64,000 nucleotides of DNA. Origin: Candidatus Gastranaerophilales bacterium (GTDB lineage: Bacteria > Cyanobacteriota > Vampirovibrionia > Gastranaerophilales > Gastranaerophilaceae). Below, piece after piece: positions 35,729-46,012 of the stretch (position 1 is its first letter; each line of letters begins with the position of its first letter). Below the pieces are notes generated by a model. It was not told the origin of the DNA, did not search any database, and saw only the letters and a program-made list of their open reading frames with translations. Made by a program: the position numbers and the translations under genes. The DNA is taken from the NCBI GenBank assembly GCA_944326545.1, contig CALVEH010000003.1, positions 207,986 to 271,985 on the forward strand, given 5' to 3'.

Positions 35729-36640
35729 ATGAAAAAACTTTTAATCATACTGCTTTTAACAAGTTGTTTTTCTCTATCAGCTTTTGCTGCAAAATACAAA
35801 ATAAACACAAGTGGAAAAGTCACCGCACCTAACGGCAAAAGCCAAAACAGCAGTGTATTAAATAACCCAACAAATTTTTATAATAACTATAGTGCAAAAA
35901 ATTATGTTAATTCACAACAAGTAACCAAAATACCTATCGGAACAATCGACATAGTAATGGATTATTCGGGGAGTATGTACTACTGGATAAACGAAGCTAA
36001 AAAAACAATGTCTATGATTGTTTCTCAACTTCCTACAACTACAGCTATAGGGTTTAGGGTTTTTGGTCATAATTCAGGAAACAACCCATACACCCCGGTC
36101 CTTGCCAAAGTAAAAGAAATAGCACAAACAAAAAGCGGAAAATATAAAGTAACAGCGTCTCAAGACTCTTATCTTGGAAATGTTTCAGGAGGATGTTCAG
36201 CGACATCACAAATAATTCCTGTTAAACAAAATAACGCACTAAAAGTTTTAAGCGGAATGAATTCTGTTAATGTAGGAGGAGCCACCCCACTAACACTTGC
36301 GCTAAAACAAGCTGTTGAATTTGATTTTTCAGGTCTTTCAACAACGTATCCTAAAAAAATAATTTTAATAACTGACGGTGGAGAAAATTGCGGAGGCGAC
36401 CCTTGTGCATACGCAGCAAAACTAGCCTCTGAAAGAAAAGATATTATCGTAGATGTCGTTCTTGTCTCTTCATACTATACAGAATTGAAGTGTCTTGCAA
36501 ACGTTACAGGTGGAAAGTTCTACACCCCCCAAACACCGATGGATTTTAGCTCAAATCTAATTGAATCTGTAACCCAACAAGCAGCGCCTCAAAATTCTAC
36601 AGATGATAAATCGCAAAAATACGAGTTCATAAACGATTAA
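35729..36640 (+). CDS. Secreted von Willebrand factor A domain protein
   Basis: About 303 residues with a signal peptide (MKKLLIILLLTSCFSLSAFA). The vWA domain has a MIDAS DYSGS (78-82), GGATPLTLALKQAV and LITDGGENCGGD. Cysteines around the last motif may form disulfides. It starts 1 bp after the YjbQ stop. It may be related functionally to the vWA/FHA operon on the other strand, with which it is convergent. Ligand unknown. Confidence 0.8.
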   Translation: MKKLLIILLLTSCFSLSAFAAKYKINTSGKVTAPNGKSQNSSVLNNPTNFYNNYSAKNYVNSQQVTKIPIGTIDIVMDYSGSMYYWINEAKKTMSMIVSQLPTTTAIGFRVFGHNSGNNPYTPVLAKVKEIAQTKSGKYKVTASQDSYLGNVSGGCSATSQIIPVKQNNALKVLSGMNSVNVGGATPLTLALKQAVEFDFSGLSTTYPKKIILITDGGENCGGDPCAYAAKLASERKDIIVDVVLVSSYYTELKCLANVTGGKFYTPQTPMDFSSNLIESVTQQAAPQNSTDDKSQKYEFIND

Positions 36641-37575
36641 CGTAAATCAATCTCAAAATTACCGCCATACATTTTAAAAGAAAAAGACAACGTTTCACCT
36701 TTATAAGCAACAGGAGGAGGATTGTATGCGGGTGTTTGCATTACAGCCGCATAAACAGCATCGTTTACACTGTCGTTTTGAGATAACTTGGTAAATTTAC
36801 GATCAATCAGCTTGCCGCTTTTGTCTATTTTGAATGTAACAACACAGTTCCCATCACCAACAACTGAAGCAAAATTAACATTAGCAGCCATTTTATTTCT
36901 TAACGCAATTTTGTAATTTAAAAGTTCTTTTTTTGCCGCTACATAATCTATAGTCTTTGGCTTTGTTACAGTACTGGCAGTTTTGTTTACAGTTTGTTTT
37001 TTTACAACAGGCTTATTTGAGACATTTGTATTGATTGTATTATTTGACGGATTATTTTTAGCTATTACCGTCTTAGGTTTATTATCTTGCTTTTGTACTC
37101 CTGTCACATTTTGTGTAACAGGAGATTTTTCAGAAGTATTTTCACTAACATTAACATCATTACGTGAAAGTTCTTTTTCAGAAGTCGTTTTATTAGGATT
37201 TTCCTTCCATATTTCGTCTATTTGCGGAATATCTACAGTTTTTTTACTAACAGATACTTGTTGATTTTTATTCTCGATATTAGACTTATTATCCTCTTTA
37301 TTATCTTTCCCAATAAAAATAAAAGAGCATATTGAAAGTATAATGCAGAAAATAAATATAAGCACAGAGGGTAAATCATTGCTTTTGTTAGCAATTACTT
37401 TTTCGCTATCAGGTTCAAATTTATCTTCATCTTGATAGTTTAAATTCTGTTCAAAATCAAACTGAAAATTGCTTAACTCCTCAATATCTGGAATTTCTTC
37501 AAAAACATTATTTCCGCAATCGCAATACTCTGGTTTTTCTTTATAAACTTGAGAACAATCCGTACATCTGTACAT
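36637..37575 (-). CDS. Zinc-ribbon, transmembrane, TonB/TolA-C protein
   Basis: 312 residues: an N-terminal zinc ribbon (C4, C7, C18, C20), one membrane segment (about 70-88), a long Lys/Thr/Pro/Asn-rich linker, and a C-terminal TonB/TolA-like fold (ASVVGDGNCVVTFKIDKSGK, VYAAVMQTPAYNPPPVAYKG). It is last in the five-gene operon and overlaps the convergent vWA gene by 4 bp. A periplasm-spanning link between cytoplasm and envelope is a fair inference. Confidence 0.7.
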   Translation of the reverse strand: MYRCTDCSQVYKEKPEYCDCGNNVFEEIPDIEELSNFQFDFEQNLNYQDEDKFEPDSEKVIANKSNDLPSVLIFIFCIILSICSFIFIGKDNKEDNKSNIENKNQQVSVSKKTVDIPQIDEIWKENPNKTTSEKELSRNDVNVSENTSEKSPVTQNVTGVQKQDNKPKTVIAKNNPSNNTINTNVSNKPVVKKQTVNKTASTVTKPKTIDYVAAKKELLNYKIALRNKMAANVNFASVVGDGNCVVTFKIDKSGKLIDRKFTKLSQNDSVNDAVYAAVMQTPAYNPPPVAYKGETLSFSFKMYGGNFEIDLR

Positions 37576-37577
37576 AT

Positions 37578-38318
37578 TTAATTCCTTATTTTTTCTATAT
37601 CTTTATAATCTTCAGGGCTACTGTATTTTGTAGAGTCAGCAATTTTCCACGCACCGGAAACATTTGTTGTTATTCTATTTGAGCCGTTTGGAAACACTAA
37701 AATATCTCGTCCTTGATAACTTTTTATAACAGGGGCAATATACTGTATAGCATAAGGCGTATACTGTGGCTGATCTGACCAAGTTTGCAAGTTAGTCACC
37801 TTGCCGTACTTATCTACTTCAAAAGCGAACCTAAAAATTGTACCATACGGAACATCAGGCAATTTAACATCCTTCATTATTTGATTTTGCAAATTAGAAC
37901 GCCATTTGTTCCATAAAACAACTTCTGCTGCTTGCTCTTGTACCTGTTTTTGTTGTTGAACAGCCTTAGGCTGAGTTTTTTGTACATTTTGAGTAACTGT
38001 TTTTACCTTAGTATTTGTTAGGTTAACGCCTTTATCAACCGCTTTTATTGGTACTTGTTTTATAGAGACATCTGCGGCTTTAAATTTATTTGTGTCAACC
38101 AACTTCATATCAGGCTTTTTAATTTGTTTAGTTGATTTTGTATTATTGACTTTTACAGGAATATTTTTTGTATCAACAGTTTTCACATTAGACACAGATA
38201 CTTGATAATCTGAGTCATACACAAATGTTCGTCCGTGCATTTTAGGGTTAAAAACACAAACACCCAAAGTAGCTAAAGCCAATATAACAGCAACAATTGT
38301 GAAAAATAATCTGTACAA
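37578..38318 (-). CDS. Transmembrane TonB/TolA-C-like protein
   Basis: 246 residues, TTG start after AGG motifs. One N-terminal membrane segment (LFFTIVAVILALATLGVCVF), a low-complexity linker rich in Val, Lys and Gln, and a C-terminal domain with IFRFAFEVDKYGKVTNLQTW and QYIAPVIKSYQGRDIL. It resembles 36637..37575 in plan, lacking the zinc ribbon. The role is envelope spanning, partner unknown. Confidence 0.65.
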   Translation of the reverse strand: MYRLFFTIVAVILALATLGVCVFNPKMHGRTFVYDSDYQVSVSNVKTVDTKNIPVKVNNTKSTKQIKKPDMKLVDTNKFKAADVSIKQVPIKAVDKGVNLTNTKVKTVTQNVQKTQPKAVQQQKQVQEQAAEVVLWNKWRSNLQNQIMKDVKLPDVPYGTIFRFAFEVDKYGKVTNLQTWSDQPQYTPYAIQYIAPVIKSYQGRDILVFPNGSNRITTNVSGAWKIADSTKYSSPEDYKDIEKIRN

Positions 38319-38328
38319 AACAACCTAC

Positions 38329-39927
38329 CTACTCTCTATCAAATTTTGATAACAAACCGTCACAAGCAAATATTTCAAACTTAGTCTGGCTTAACATATA
38401 AGTTTCTGCAATCAAAAGAGCAGTAGGCACAAGAGCAGCAACAGAGCTCAATAAAATACCGTTTAAATCACCGCCTATTTCTTGCATAAAATAAGATATA
38501 TTCATCGAAAATTCAATAAATATAATACACAGACCAATAATAAAAGAACGACGCATATCAACATCAAGCTTTTTAACACCTTGAAGTCCGTATATCTCAA
38601 CCCCGTGTTGAAGATAGTTGCTAAAGCCATCATTCTTTAAAACGTTAGAAGCTTGAATCTTTTTGTTAGTCCAAAAAGCATTGACGAAAGCAAAAAATGC
38701 AAAAACAATCATAAATGAAGCCAAAACAAGAAAAACAGGACTAAATCTTAAACCTGAAATTCTTACCCAGCCGGCTGCGTCAGGGAAACACATTGCAAGA
38801 GTATTTGAAACGCCATAAGCTAAAAATGGAGCGGTAAGAATACCCAAGATAGTTTCTCCAACTGATTTTATCTGCAAATTGAATAACTTATCTTTTATTT
38901 GCGATATTTTTCCTTTTGTCAAATTATTTATGTATCTTTCTATCCACAACTGGTATTCTTTTATAACTTGTTCAAAATCTTCTCTATACTCATATTGGCT
39001 AAGCTCTTTAGACATAGAAACGTTATTGCTTTTAAAATACCCGCAAGCAAGTGCCAAAATAACACAAGCAGAAGTAAAGAAAAAAGACATAAACACCGCA
39101 AAAAATGGCATTGTACCGGGGGCAAAATAATAAAGAACGTTTATAAAGTAAACCCCGGCATAAAATAAAGAAGATATTGTAATAAACAATTTTTCAGCAA
39201 TGTTAGAATCAGCAGAGCTGTTACCCAGTTTGTTTTGCAAAAACAGATACATACCCTGTTTTAATACAATCCCAATACCATAAACTATCAAAGAATAAAC
39301 AAATAAAAGTTTTATATTCACAGGCAGTTGTATAATAGAGCCTGATTCTTTTAAAGGTAATCCGGTAAGATAATTAGATACCCCAAATGCAAGTATCATA
39401 GAAGCAAGAAAAAGCCCTATATGTAAAACTATACCAGCCTTAGAGTTCATAGAGATTTTGTGTTTTAAATCGTTTATTGAATAAGAAATTTGCTTTATTA
39501 TTGCAACTCTGGCTTCTTCAATTTCTGATTTTCTTTTTTCTATCATTAACTTTGCTGCAGCATTAACCTGTGTTCCATAGAGATTTTTTATGTCCTGCTC
39601 TGAAATATTTTCCAAAACAACTTTTGAAGGTTTTTTTTCGGCATTAACTCTGACTGATATAAATTCATCAGAATCTTTCAACATAATTTTGCACATCTTG
39701 TCAACCTCTAGAGTTTGTGGCAAAGGTTGACCTTTAAAAAGAAATTTGTCGCCCCCAAATTGGTTTAATATCTTACACTTTTGTGATTCTTCATCATACT
39801 GAACACTTAGCATATAATCAAAACCCAAATCCAATTGAACATCAAAACCTTCTTTTGATGATATATTTATAATCTTTTTATCCTCAAAAGTTTTTTCTCC
39901 ATTTTTGGTAATTATGCTAAATGACAT
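38329..39927 (-). CDS. FHA-like N-terminal domain, polytopic membrane protein
   Basis: 532 residues. The first 100 or so form a beta-rich FHA-like domain (LDLGFDYMLSVQYDEESQKC; NQFGGDKFLFKGQPLP). A coiled helix follows, then about eight hydrophobic segments. The FHA assignment is by fold pattern, since the Ser/Arg phospho-binding residues are not obvious. RBS AGGAG. Third in the operon. A signalling or envelope-organising membrane protein is possible. Confidence 0.6.
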   Translation of the reverse strand: MSFSIITKNGEKTFEDKKIINISSKEGFDVQLDLGFDYMLSVQYDEESQKCKILNQFGGDKFLFKGQPLPQTLEVDKMCKIMLKDSDEFISVRVNAEKKPSKVVLENISEQDIKNLYGTQVNAAAKLMIEKRKSEIEEARVAIIKQISYSINDLKHKISMNSKAGIVLHIGLFLASMILAFGVSNYLTGLPLKESGSIIQLPVNIKLLFVYSLIVYGIGIVLKQGMYLFLQNKLGNSSADSNIAEKLFITISSLFYAGVYFINVLYYFAPGTMPFFAVFMSFFFTSACVILALACGYFKSNNVSMSKELSQYEYREDFEQVIKEYQLWIERYINNLTKGKISQIKDKLFNLQIKSVGETILGILTAPFLAYGVSNTLAMCFPDAAGWVRISGLRFSPVFLVLASFMIVFAFFAFVNAFWTNKKIQASNVLKNDGFSNYLQHGVEIYGLQGVKKLDVDMRRSFIIGLCIIFIEFSMNISYFMQEIGGDLNGILLSSVAALVPTALLIAETYMLSQTKFEIFACDGLLSKFDRE

Positions 39928-39936
39928 AAAAAACTC

Positions 39937-40605
39937 CTATCTTCCAATAGCTTCTAATAATTTTCTTTGAGATTTTGCAACAGTCTGTTCATTTACAATT
40001 ATCAACTTTTTTTCACCAAGAACTGGTGTTAACTTTGTTTTAACAAAATCTAATTTTTCAGGATGTGCATATACAAACATCATTGAGATTTCTGGGATAT
40101 ATTTTTTTATATTTTCAACATTTGTCGGCAGTGTTTCCCAATCAATCTGTTTTGCCGCATCACCTTCGTTTTCCAAATCGCCAATAACAACTATAGATGG
40201 TACATAGCCCTCTTTTTTCATATTCAATGCGTGTTCAAAAGCTTTTTTTATTGCCTCTCCGTAGGCAGTACCATACTCAGAACTGTCGTATTTTGTAAAC
40301 TCGGCAAGAGTTTTATTAATAGAGGAATTATCTGTTGGAACACCCTCATATATCAGATACGAAGACTCTGAAACCTTTAAAATCTTTATACTGTCTTCAG
40401 GATCCAAGATATTGCATATTGATTTAAGATATTCAATCTCCTGAGCCAATTTAGCTTGATTAGAAGCAGAAGAATCAACAACAAAAATAACTGAAGCAGG
40501 ATGAAAATCGTCAATTTCTATATTTTTAAACGCAACAAATAAAAGTTTTAAAACAATCGAACAAGCAAGTATCAATATTCCTGATATTATTAATCTTTTA
40601 TTCAT
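39937..40605 (-). CDS. Membrane-anchored von Willebrand factor A protein
   Basis: 222 residues. N-terminal membrane anchor (LIISGILILACSIVLKLLFV), then a vWA domain with MIDAS DSSAS (44-48) and VVIGDLENEGD. The vWA fold binds partner proteins through a metal ion. RBS AAAGGA. It is the second gene of the operon, between the secreted and the FHA-like proteins. Confidence 0.75.
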   Translation of the reverse strand: MNKRLIISGILILACSIVLKLLFVAFKNIEIDDFHPASVIFVVDSSASNQAKLAQEIEYLKSICNILDPEDSIKILKVSESSYLIYEGVPTDNSSINKTLAEFTKYDSSEYGTAYGEAIKKAFEHALNMKKEGYVPSIVVIGDLENEGDAAKQIDWETLPTNVENIKKYIPEISMMFVYAHPEKLDFVKTKLTPVLGEKKLIIVNEQTVAKSQRKLLEAIGR

Positions 40606-40614
40606 TCATTTCCT

Positions 40615-41652
40615 TTAGTAATTTAATATAACGTTAACGGGTTTGTCTAAAACTGCTTCCACATCAGTAAAGGCAGGAATCTCAGCATCAACACCTTTTG
40701 CAACCGTAGAAGATACAAGCCCTGTACCGCCACCAACGCTTGCTCCTATTATAGCACCCTGTGCAATATTTGAAGAATCCCCGAAAGCAACAGCAAAAAG
40801 TAAACCAATTACAGCACCTACCGCTGCCATCCCAACAGTGTTTATTATAACACTTTTAAACTTTCCGTCATTTGTAACATTAAAAGCTATTTTCTCAGTA
40901 GAGAGTAAAAGAGTTTTGCCTTGTGGAGTAACTATTTTATTAAATTGAAACTCAACAGAACCATTACGAGAGCCCATCTTTGCAGGATTTGCTTTTGATA
41001 AAGTTCCATATAAAATGCTTCCTTGTGGAGCAACAACAAAATCTTTATACATCCAATCTTGCTTTAAAACTGCTGTTACAATATCGCCCTTCTGTGCTGT
41101 AGCAGTGTTTATAGAGTTTTGCAGATAAACATCAAGCTTTTCACCTCTGCCGATTTTTCCAACAAAACCTTTTAACGTTGTAGGGCTTTGAGGTTTTTCT
41201 GCAACCTTATTAACAGCAGGCTGTTGTTTTGGTTCTTCAAAATTGTAAACCTTTTTTTGACCGGTAATAGATCGATAAATAATATCTCCGAAATTTGCCA
41301 AAAGCATAGAATCTTTTGATTGTTCATATTCTATATTATTTTTTTTAAAAGATTTTAAAATAGTCTTATTCAGTTTTTTATTTTTATCATTGGATTCGTA
41401 ATAATAAAACAGGTTTTGACCGCTTTGCTGAAAAACTATATAAGCAAAGTTGTCTTTATTTTTTTTGGAAATTGCCTGTATTGGATTTTTCTTTGCTATT
41501 TCAAAATTTTCCTCTGTTAAGATATTTTCTACTTGAGAGGATATTGTATTTTTATCGGCATTTTTCAAATAATACAATTCTTCAAAAGCAAAACAAGCAT
41601 TTGTTGATAAAACATAAATTATACAAATTATAAAAGCTAAAAACTTTCTCAT
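40615..41652 (-). CDS. Secreted protein with glycine-rich hydrophobic hairpin, unknown
   Basis: 345 residues. Signal peptide to about 22, a Lys/Asn-rich N-terminal half, then GKIGRGEKLDVYLQNSINTA, APQGSILYGTLSKANP and a Gly/Ala-rich stretch (MAAVGAVIGLLFAVAFGDSS, then GAIIGASVGGGTGLV). The SLH-/TrbI-like pattern VAPQGSILYGTLS appears in conjugation VirB10-like proteins, but no other T4SS gene is here. It is the first gene of the operon, with RBS AAGGGA. Confidence 0.6.
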   Translation of the reverse strand: MRKFLAFIICIIYVLSTNACFAFEELYYLKNADKNTISSQVENILTEENFEIAKKNPIQAISKKNKDNFAYIVFQQSGQNLFYYYESNDKNKKLNKTILKSFKKNNIEYEQSKDSMLLANFGDIIYRSITGQKKVYNFEEPKQQPAVNKVAEKPQSPTTLKGFVGKIGRGEKLDVYLQNSINTATAQKGDIVTAVLKQDWMYKDFVVAPQGSILYGTLSKANPAKMGSRNGSVEFQFNKIVTPQGKTLLLSTEKIAFNVTNDGKFKSVIINTVGMAAVGAVIGLLFAVAFGDSSNIAQGAIIGASVGGGTGLVSSTVAKGVDAEIPAFTDVEAVLDKPVNVILNY

Positions 41653-41847
41653 TCAAATATCCCTTACTTCAACTCTTTAGTAGTGTTTAATTATGTTAAA
41701 CCATAACTGCTTATGCATTTTAGGTTCTACAAGATATAAAAAACTACAACTCAAAAACACAAAAGCTACAATCAAAAACATAAAATCTTTGTACTCCCAA
41801 CATTAACCGGCACAAATAAAATTATGCTCAACTAACATCACACAAAG

Positions 41848-41877
41848 ATTATACTATAAAACGAAATATTAACTCAA
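41848..41877 (-). promoter_or_regulatory. Candidate promoter of the vWA/FHA/TonB-C operon
   Basis: On the minus strand, TTGAGT (complement of 41872-41877), an 18-bp spacer, then TATAAT (complement of 41848-41853). The leader to the first gene (41652) is about 190 nt. The rest of the 261-bp spacer holds no gene. Confidence 0.45.
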
Positions 41878-41913
41878 CAAAGGATAAAAGCTAATTTAAC
41901 AGGGGAAAATACG

Positions 41914-42300
41914 CTATGCAATAACGTTTAATTTGCTGCCTTGCTTTAAATTTTCAGCCTTAGATTTTATAGACGAGGCTTCAGCAGCAACTTTGTAATC
42001 TTGAGCAGAAGGATCTCCCGGCGCCAATGCTGCTCTTATGACAGTATTAGCGTGTTCAATAGTTTTTTGAGGATTTAACTTATCTAAAACAGGCATTTTT
42101 ATCGGAACGTGTCCTGAAACAGGAATCCCTTCAGAATTTTTTTCAATACTGATAGCACCCGCAAAAGATCCGCCTGCAGTTTTGTGAGCAAGCTCGTGCG
42201 CATAGATATGATTGTAATTCTTTTGAATCAAATCTTCTTTTTGTTTCTGTCTTTCTCTTAACGGAGTAGAAAAAGAATTTGTAAAAACATTTACTAACAC
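41914..42300 (-). CDS. SprA-related metalloprotease-like protein
   Basis: About 128 residues from GTG 42300, which has AAAGGGG 5 nt upstream; a TTG at 42321 is less likely. HELAHKTAGGSFAGA carries the HExxH-like zinc site (HELAH), and VSGHVPIKMP, RAALAPGDPSAQDYKVAAEA complete the SprA-related pattern. It has no signal peptide. The substrate is unknown. Confidence 0.7.
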   Translation of the reverse strand: MLVNVFTNSFSTPLRERQKQKEDLIQKNYNHIYAHELAHKTAGGSFAGAISIEKNSEGIPVSGHVPIKMPVLDKLNPQKTIEHANTVIRAALAPGDPSAQDYKVAAEASSIKSKAENLKQGSKLNVIA

Positions 42301-42483
42301 ACTCGCCCCTTTAATTAACAACTTTCTCTAATTACATTTTACTACATTTATAACACGTTGTGAAGTGTTTGCTAGCTGATATTTTTACAAATTAATAACT
42401 TGAAAAAAACCTGAAATACCTAAAAATTTTGTATGATTGTGATAATATTTAAATAACGAATATTTTAGAGGGTTTTACTTAAT

Positions 42484-43797
42484 ATGAAAAAAATTTATAT
42501 AGGTATGAGTGCCGATTTATTGCACCCAGGACACCTAAACATAATTGAACAAGCAAGAAAAATAGCAGGCGACGACGGAGAAATTATCGTTGGACTGCTA
42601 ACAGACAAAGCTATTGCAAGTTACAAAAGATTGCCTTATATGACTTATGAACAAAGAAAAGTTGTCATAGAAAATGTAAAAGGTGTAACCCAAGTAATCC
42701 CTCAAGAAACATTAGACTATGTTCCAAACTTGAGAAAAATAAAACCTGACTACGTTTTACACGGTGATGATTGGAAAGAAGGTATCCAAGCTCAAACAAG
42801 ACAAAGAGTAATAGACGTTATGAAAGAATGGGATGGAGAAGTTATTGATATCCCGTATACAAAAGGTATTTCTTCAACACAACTGAACAAAGTTCTTAAA
42901 GAAATCGGAACAACTCCGGAAATAAGATGCGGCAGACTAAGACGACTATTAGCAAGCAAAGATATAGTAAAAATATGCGAAGCTCATAACGGTCTGAGCA
43001 GTCTGATAGTAGAAAACACAAGTGTTATTAAAGATAACAGAAAATACGAATTTGACGGCATTTGGATATCTTCTCTTACACAATCTGCAGCAAAAGCAAA
43101 ACCTGATATAGGTTATTTAGATACAACATCTCGTCTTGATACAATAAACGACATATTAGACGCAACAACAAAATCAATAGTTTATGACGGTGACAACGGA
43201 GGCCCCCAAGAGCATTTTATCTTTACGGTAAAATCACTTGAAAGACTCGGAGTATCCGCGATTATAATTGAAGACAAAACAGGGTTGAAGAAAAATTCAC
43301 TGTTTGGAACAGAAGTAGAACAAGAACAGGAAAACAAAGAAATCTTTGCCGAAAAAATCAGAGCCGGCAAACAAGCCCAAGTAACAGAACAATTTATGAT
43401 TATTGCAAGAATTGAAAGTCTCATTCTTGAAAAGGGGCTTGAAGATGCATTAGAAAGAGCAAAAACATACCTCAATGCAGGTGCAGACGGCATTATGATT
43501 CATTCTCGTTCTACATCTTTTGATGAAATAAAAGCGTTTGCAAAAGAATACAATAAATTAGAAAACAGAAAGCCGTTAGTCGTAGTACCATCATCGTACG
43601 CTCAAGTAACTGAAGAAGAACTTGTTGAAAACGGAATAAATATGGTAATCTACGCAAACCATCTTTTAAGAGCAGCTTATCCTGCAATGGTTAATGCGGC
43701 AAAATCAATATTAGAACACCACAGCTGCAAACAAGCTTCTGATGAATATTGTATGAAAATAAAAGATATTTTAACTTTAATTCCCGGTGCAAAATGA
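42484..43797 (+). CDS. Cytidylyltransferase-phosphoenolpyruvate mutase fusion
   Basis: 437 residues. The N-terminal cytidylyltransferase has HPGH (14-17) and GISSTQL (128-134). The C-terminal PEP mutase has the diagnostic [10 protein letters not shown] (263-272) and [14 protein letters not shown] mutase makes phosphonopyruvate, the entry to C-P compounds. The fused cytidylyltransferase could activate the phosphonate as a CMP ester, as in PntC-type proteins. The next gene's ATG overlaps its TGA, so both are coupled. Confidence 0.9.
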   Translation: MKKIYIGMSADLLHPGHLNIIEQARKIAGDDGEIIVGLLTDKAIASYKRLPYMTYEQRKVVIENVKGVTQVIPQETLDYVPNLRKIKPDYVLHGDDWKEGIQAQTRQRVIDVMKEWDGEVIDIPYTKGISSTQLNKVLKEIGTTPEIRCGRLRRLLASKDIVKICEAHNGLSSLIVENTSVIKDNRKYEFDGIWISSLTQSAAKAKPDIGYLDTTSRLDTINDILDATTKSIVYDGDNGGPQEHFIFTVKSLERLGVSAIIIEDKTGLKKNSLFGTEVEQEQENKEIFAEKIRAGKQAQVTEQFMIIARIESLILEKGLEDALERAKTYLNAGADGIMIHSRSTSFDEIKAFAKEYNKLENRKPLVVVPSSYAQVTEEELVENGINMVIYANHLLRAAYPAMVNAAKSILEHHSCKQASDEYCMKIKDILTLIPGAK

Positions 43798-46001
43798 TAA
43801 ATGTCAAAGATTTTTATAACACATTAAAAGAAAACAATTTAGACTTCTTTTGCGGAGTCCCTGACAGTTTGCTTAAAGATTTTTGTGCATACATAACAGA
43901 CAATGTTGAACCAACAAAAAATATAATTACAGCAAACGAAGGCAACGCCATAGCATTTGCAGCAGGACATTATCTGGCAACCGGCAACCCTGGTGTTGTT
44001 TATATGCAAAACTCGGGTCTGGGAAATTGTATAAACCCATTGTTATCATTGACTGATGAGGAAGTCTATAAAATACCTCTATTAATGCTTATAGGCTGGA
44101 GAGGCGAACCCAATGTAAAAGATGAACCTCAACACATAAAACAAGGCAAAGTTACCGATAAGATACTAAACGCCTGTTCTATAGAGTACGAGATTCTTCC
44201 GCTAGAATTAAACCAAGCGTTGGATACACTTTTAAAGGCTTGCAAATACATAAAAGAAAACAAAAAGCCGTTTGCAATAATTATAAAAAAGGGAACTTTT
44301 GAAAAATATCAACTAAAAAATGCAAAAACAAACAACTTTGAATTAACAAGAGAAGATGCAATTAAACAAGCTGCAAAAATTATAGACTCAAACTCTGTTA
44401 TAATTTCAACAACAGGCCAAATTTCAAGAGAACTTTACGAGTACAGAGAATCCTTACAACAACCGCACAACAAAGATTTTCTGACTGTAGGTTCAATGGG
44501 GCACGCAAGTTCTATAGCAGCCGGAATAGCAATTGAAAACCCGCAAAAAAACGTGTACTGTTTTGACGGAGACGGTGCATTTATTATGCATATGGGAGCA
44601 TTACCTGTTATTGCAGAATTAAATCTCAAAAACTTTAAACATATTGTTTTTAATAACGAGGCTCACGACTCAGTAGGAGCACAACCAACAAGTGCCGATA
44701 AAATTGATTTTGAAAAACTAGCAAAATCCTGCGGATATAAAGAATCATTTTCTGTAGATAAAGAAAAAGATTTAGAAAAAGCACTTTCTGACTTAGCAAA
44801 AGTCCAAGGACCTGCTTTACTTGAAATTAAAGTAAAATGCGGAGCAAGAAAAGACCTAGGCCGACCAAAAGAAAAACCTCAAGAAAACAAAGAAAGCTTT
44901 ATGTCTTTTCTTGAAGAAAATGTATCATACACCGATAAAAATTCCCTAAAAAATATTTCGAAAATTTTAAAACAATATAATACAAAAAACATATTGTTAT
45001 TTACAGGAAAAACCTCATACGAACACATAAAAAAAGAAATAGAAAAAGAATTAAAAGGTTTCAATTTTTCAATATATAATGACATCACACCAAACCCAAA
45101 AGCTGAAGACATAGATTTTGCGTTAAATAAGCTTAAAAATTATGACTTTATCATTGCAGTTGGTGGTGGCAGCGTGATTGATTTTGCCAAACTTTTCAGA
45201 TTCTGTTTTGACAACAAAATTACGACAAAAGAAGCACTAAACCAAAACAATGCTATTAAGAAAACGCCCCTTATGGCAATACCTACAACGGCTGGAACAG
45301 GAGCAGAAGCAACAAAATTTGCAGTTGTATATGTCAAAGGCAAAAAACATTCTTTTGAACACAAATATATTCTTCCGGATTTTGCAATTATTAATGGAGT
45401 ATTGGTAAAAGACAACCCAAAATATCTTAAAGCCTGCTGCGCTGCAGACGCATTATGTCAGGCAATAGAGTCTTACTGGTCAGTAAATTCCACAAAAGAA
45501 AGCAAATACTATGCAAAATGCGCTATGGAGCTATGTTCTGAGTATATAGAAAAATACATAAACAAAAGTGATGAAGATGCAGCGCACAAAATGGCACTAG
45601 CAGCGTTTTTATCAGGCAAAGCAATCAATATTTCAAAAACAACAGCAGCTCATGCATTGTCATACAAAATAACAACCGATTACAAAATACCTCACGGACA
45701 CGCTGTTGCATTGAGTATTGCAGGGTTGATGAAAGTTAACGAACAAGCCGAAAATATAAATGATGTTAGAGGCAAAGAGTACTTAAAAAATACAATATCA
45801 GAAATCAAAAGCATTTTAAAAATAAAAGATATAGATAACTATTTTGATAGTCTATTTCAAAAAATAGGTCTTGAAATGAATTTACAAAAACTTGGAATTA
45901 CAAATATTGAAGATATAGTATCTTCCGTTAATCAAGAAAGGTTAAAAAACAACCCTGTATTATTAACAAATAAAGATTTGAATAAATTATTTAAAATTTA
46001 A
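43794..46001 (+). CDS. Phosphonopyruvate decarboxylase fused to iron-type alcohol dehydrogenase
   Basis: 735 residues from ATG 43794; the longer start at 43749 is rejected. Residues 1-350 are a ThDP decarboxylase: [12 protein letters not shown] with E49, and the GDGAF (259-263) to FNNEAHDS (N287-N288) cofactor motif. Residues 385-735 are a group III alcohol dehydrogenase: [12 protein letters not shown] (GGGS 457-460), [11 protein letters not shown], metal residues D552, H620, H634 and H636. The His that normally follows Asp by four is Gln556. Decarboxylation gives phosphonoacetaldehyde, and the fused reductase would give 2-hydroxyethylphosphonate, avoiding the aminotransferase route to 2-aminoethylphosphonate. 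Confidence 0.9.
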   Translation: MINVKDFYNTLKENNLDFFCGVPDSLLKDFCAYITDNVEPTKNIITANEGNAIAFAAGHYLATGNPGVVYMQNSGLGNCINPLLSLTDEEVYKIPLLMLIGWRGEPNVKDEPQHIKQGKVTDKILNACSIEYEILPLELNQALDTLLKACKYIKENKKPFAIIIKKGTFEKYQLKNAKTNNFELTREDAIKQAAKIIDSNSVIISTTGQISRELYEYRESLQQPHNKDFLTVGSMGHASSIAAGIAIENPQKNVYCFDGDGAFIMHMGALPVIAELNLKNFKHIVFNNEAHDSVGAQPTSADKIDFEKLAKSCGYKESFSVDKEKDLEKALSDLAKVQGPALLEIKVKCGARKDLGRPKEKPQENKESFMSFLEENVSYTDKNSLKNISKILKQYNTKNILLFTGKTSYEHIKKEIEKELKGFNFSIYNDITPNPKAEDIDFALNKLKNYDFIIAVGGGSVIDFAKLFRFCFDNKITTKEALNQNNAIKKTPLMAIPTTAGTGAEATKFAVVYVKGKKHSFEHKYILPDFAIINGVLVKDNPKYLKACCAADALCQAIESYWSVNSTKESKYYAKCAMELCSEYIEKYINKSDEDAAHKMALAAFLSGKAINISKTTAAHALSYKITTDYKIPHGHAVALSIAGLMKVNEQAENINDVRGKEYLKNTISEIKSILKIKDIDNYFDSLFQKIGLEMNLQKLGITNIEDIVSSVNQERLKNNPVLLTNKDLNKLFKI

Positions 46002-46012
46002 AGGAATATTGC

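Noticed and set aside
40615..41652. Conjugation VirB10 homologue
   Set aside because: No other type IV secretion genes are present, and only short motif resemblance supports it.
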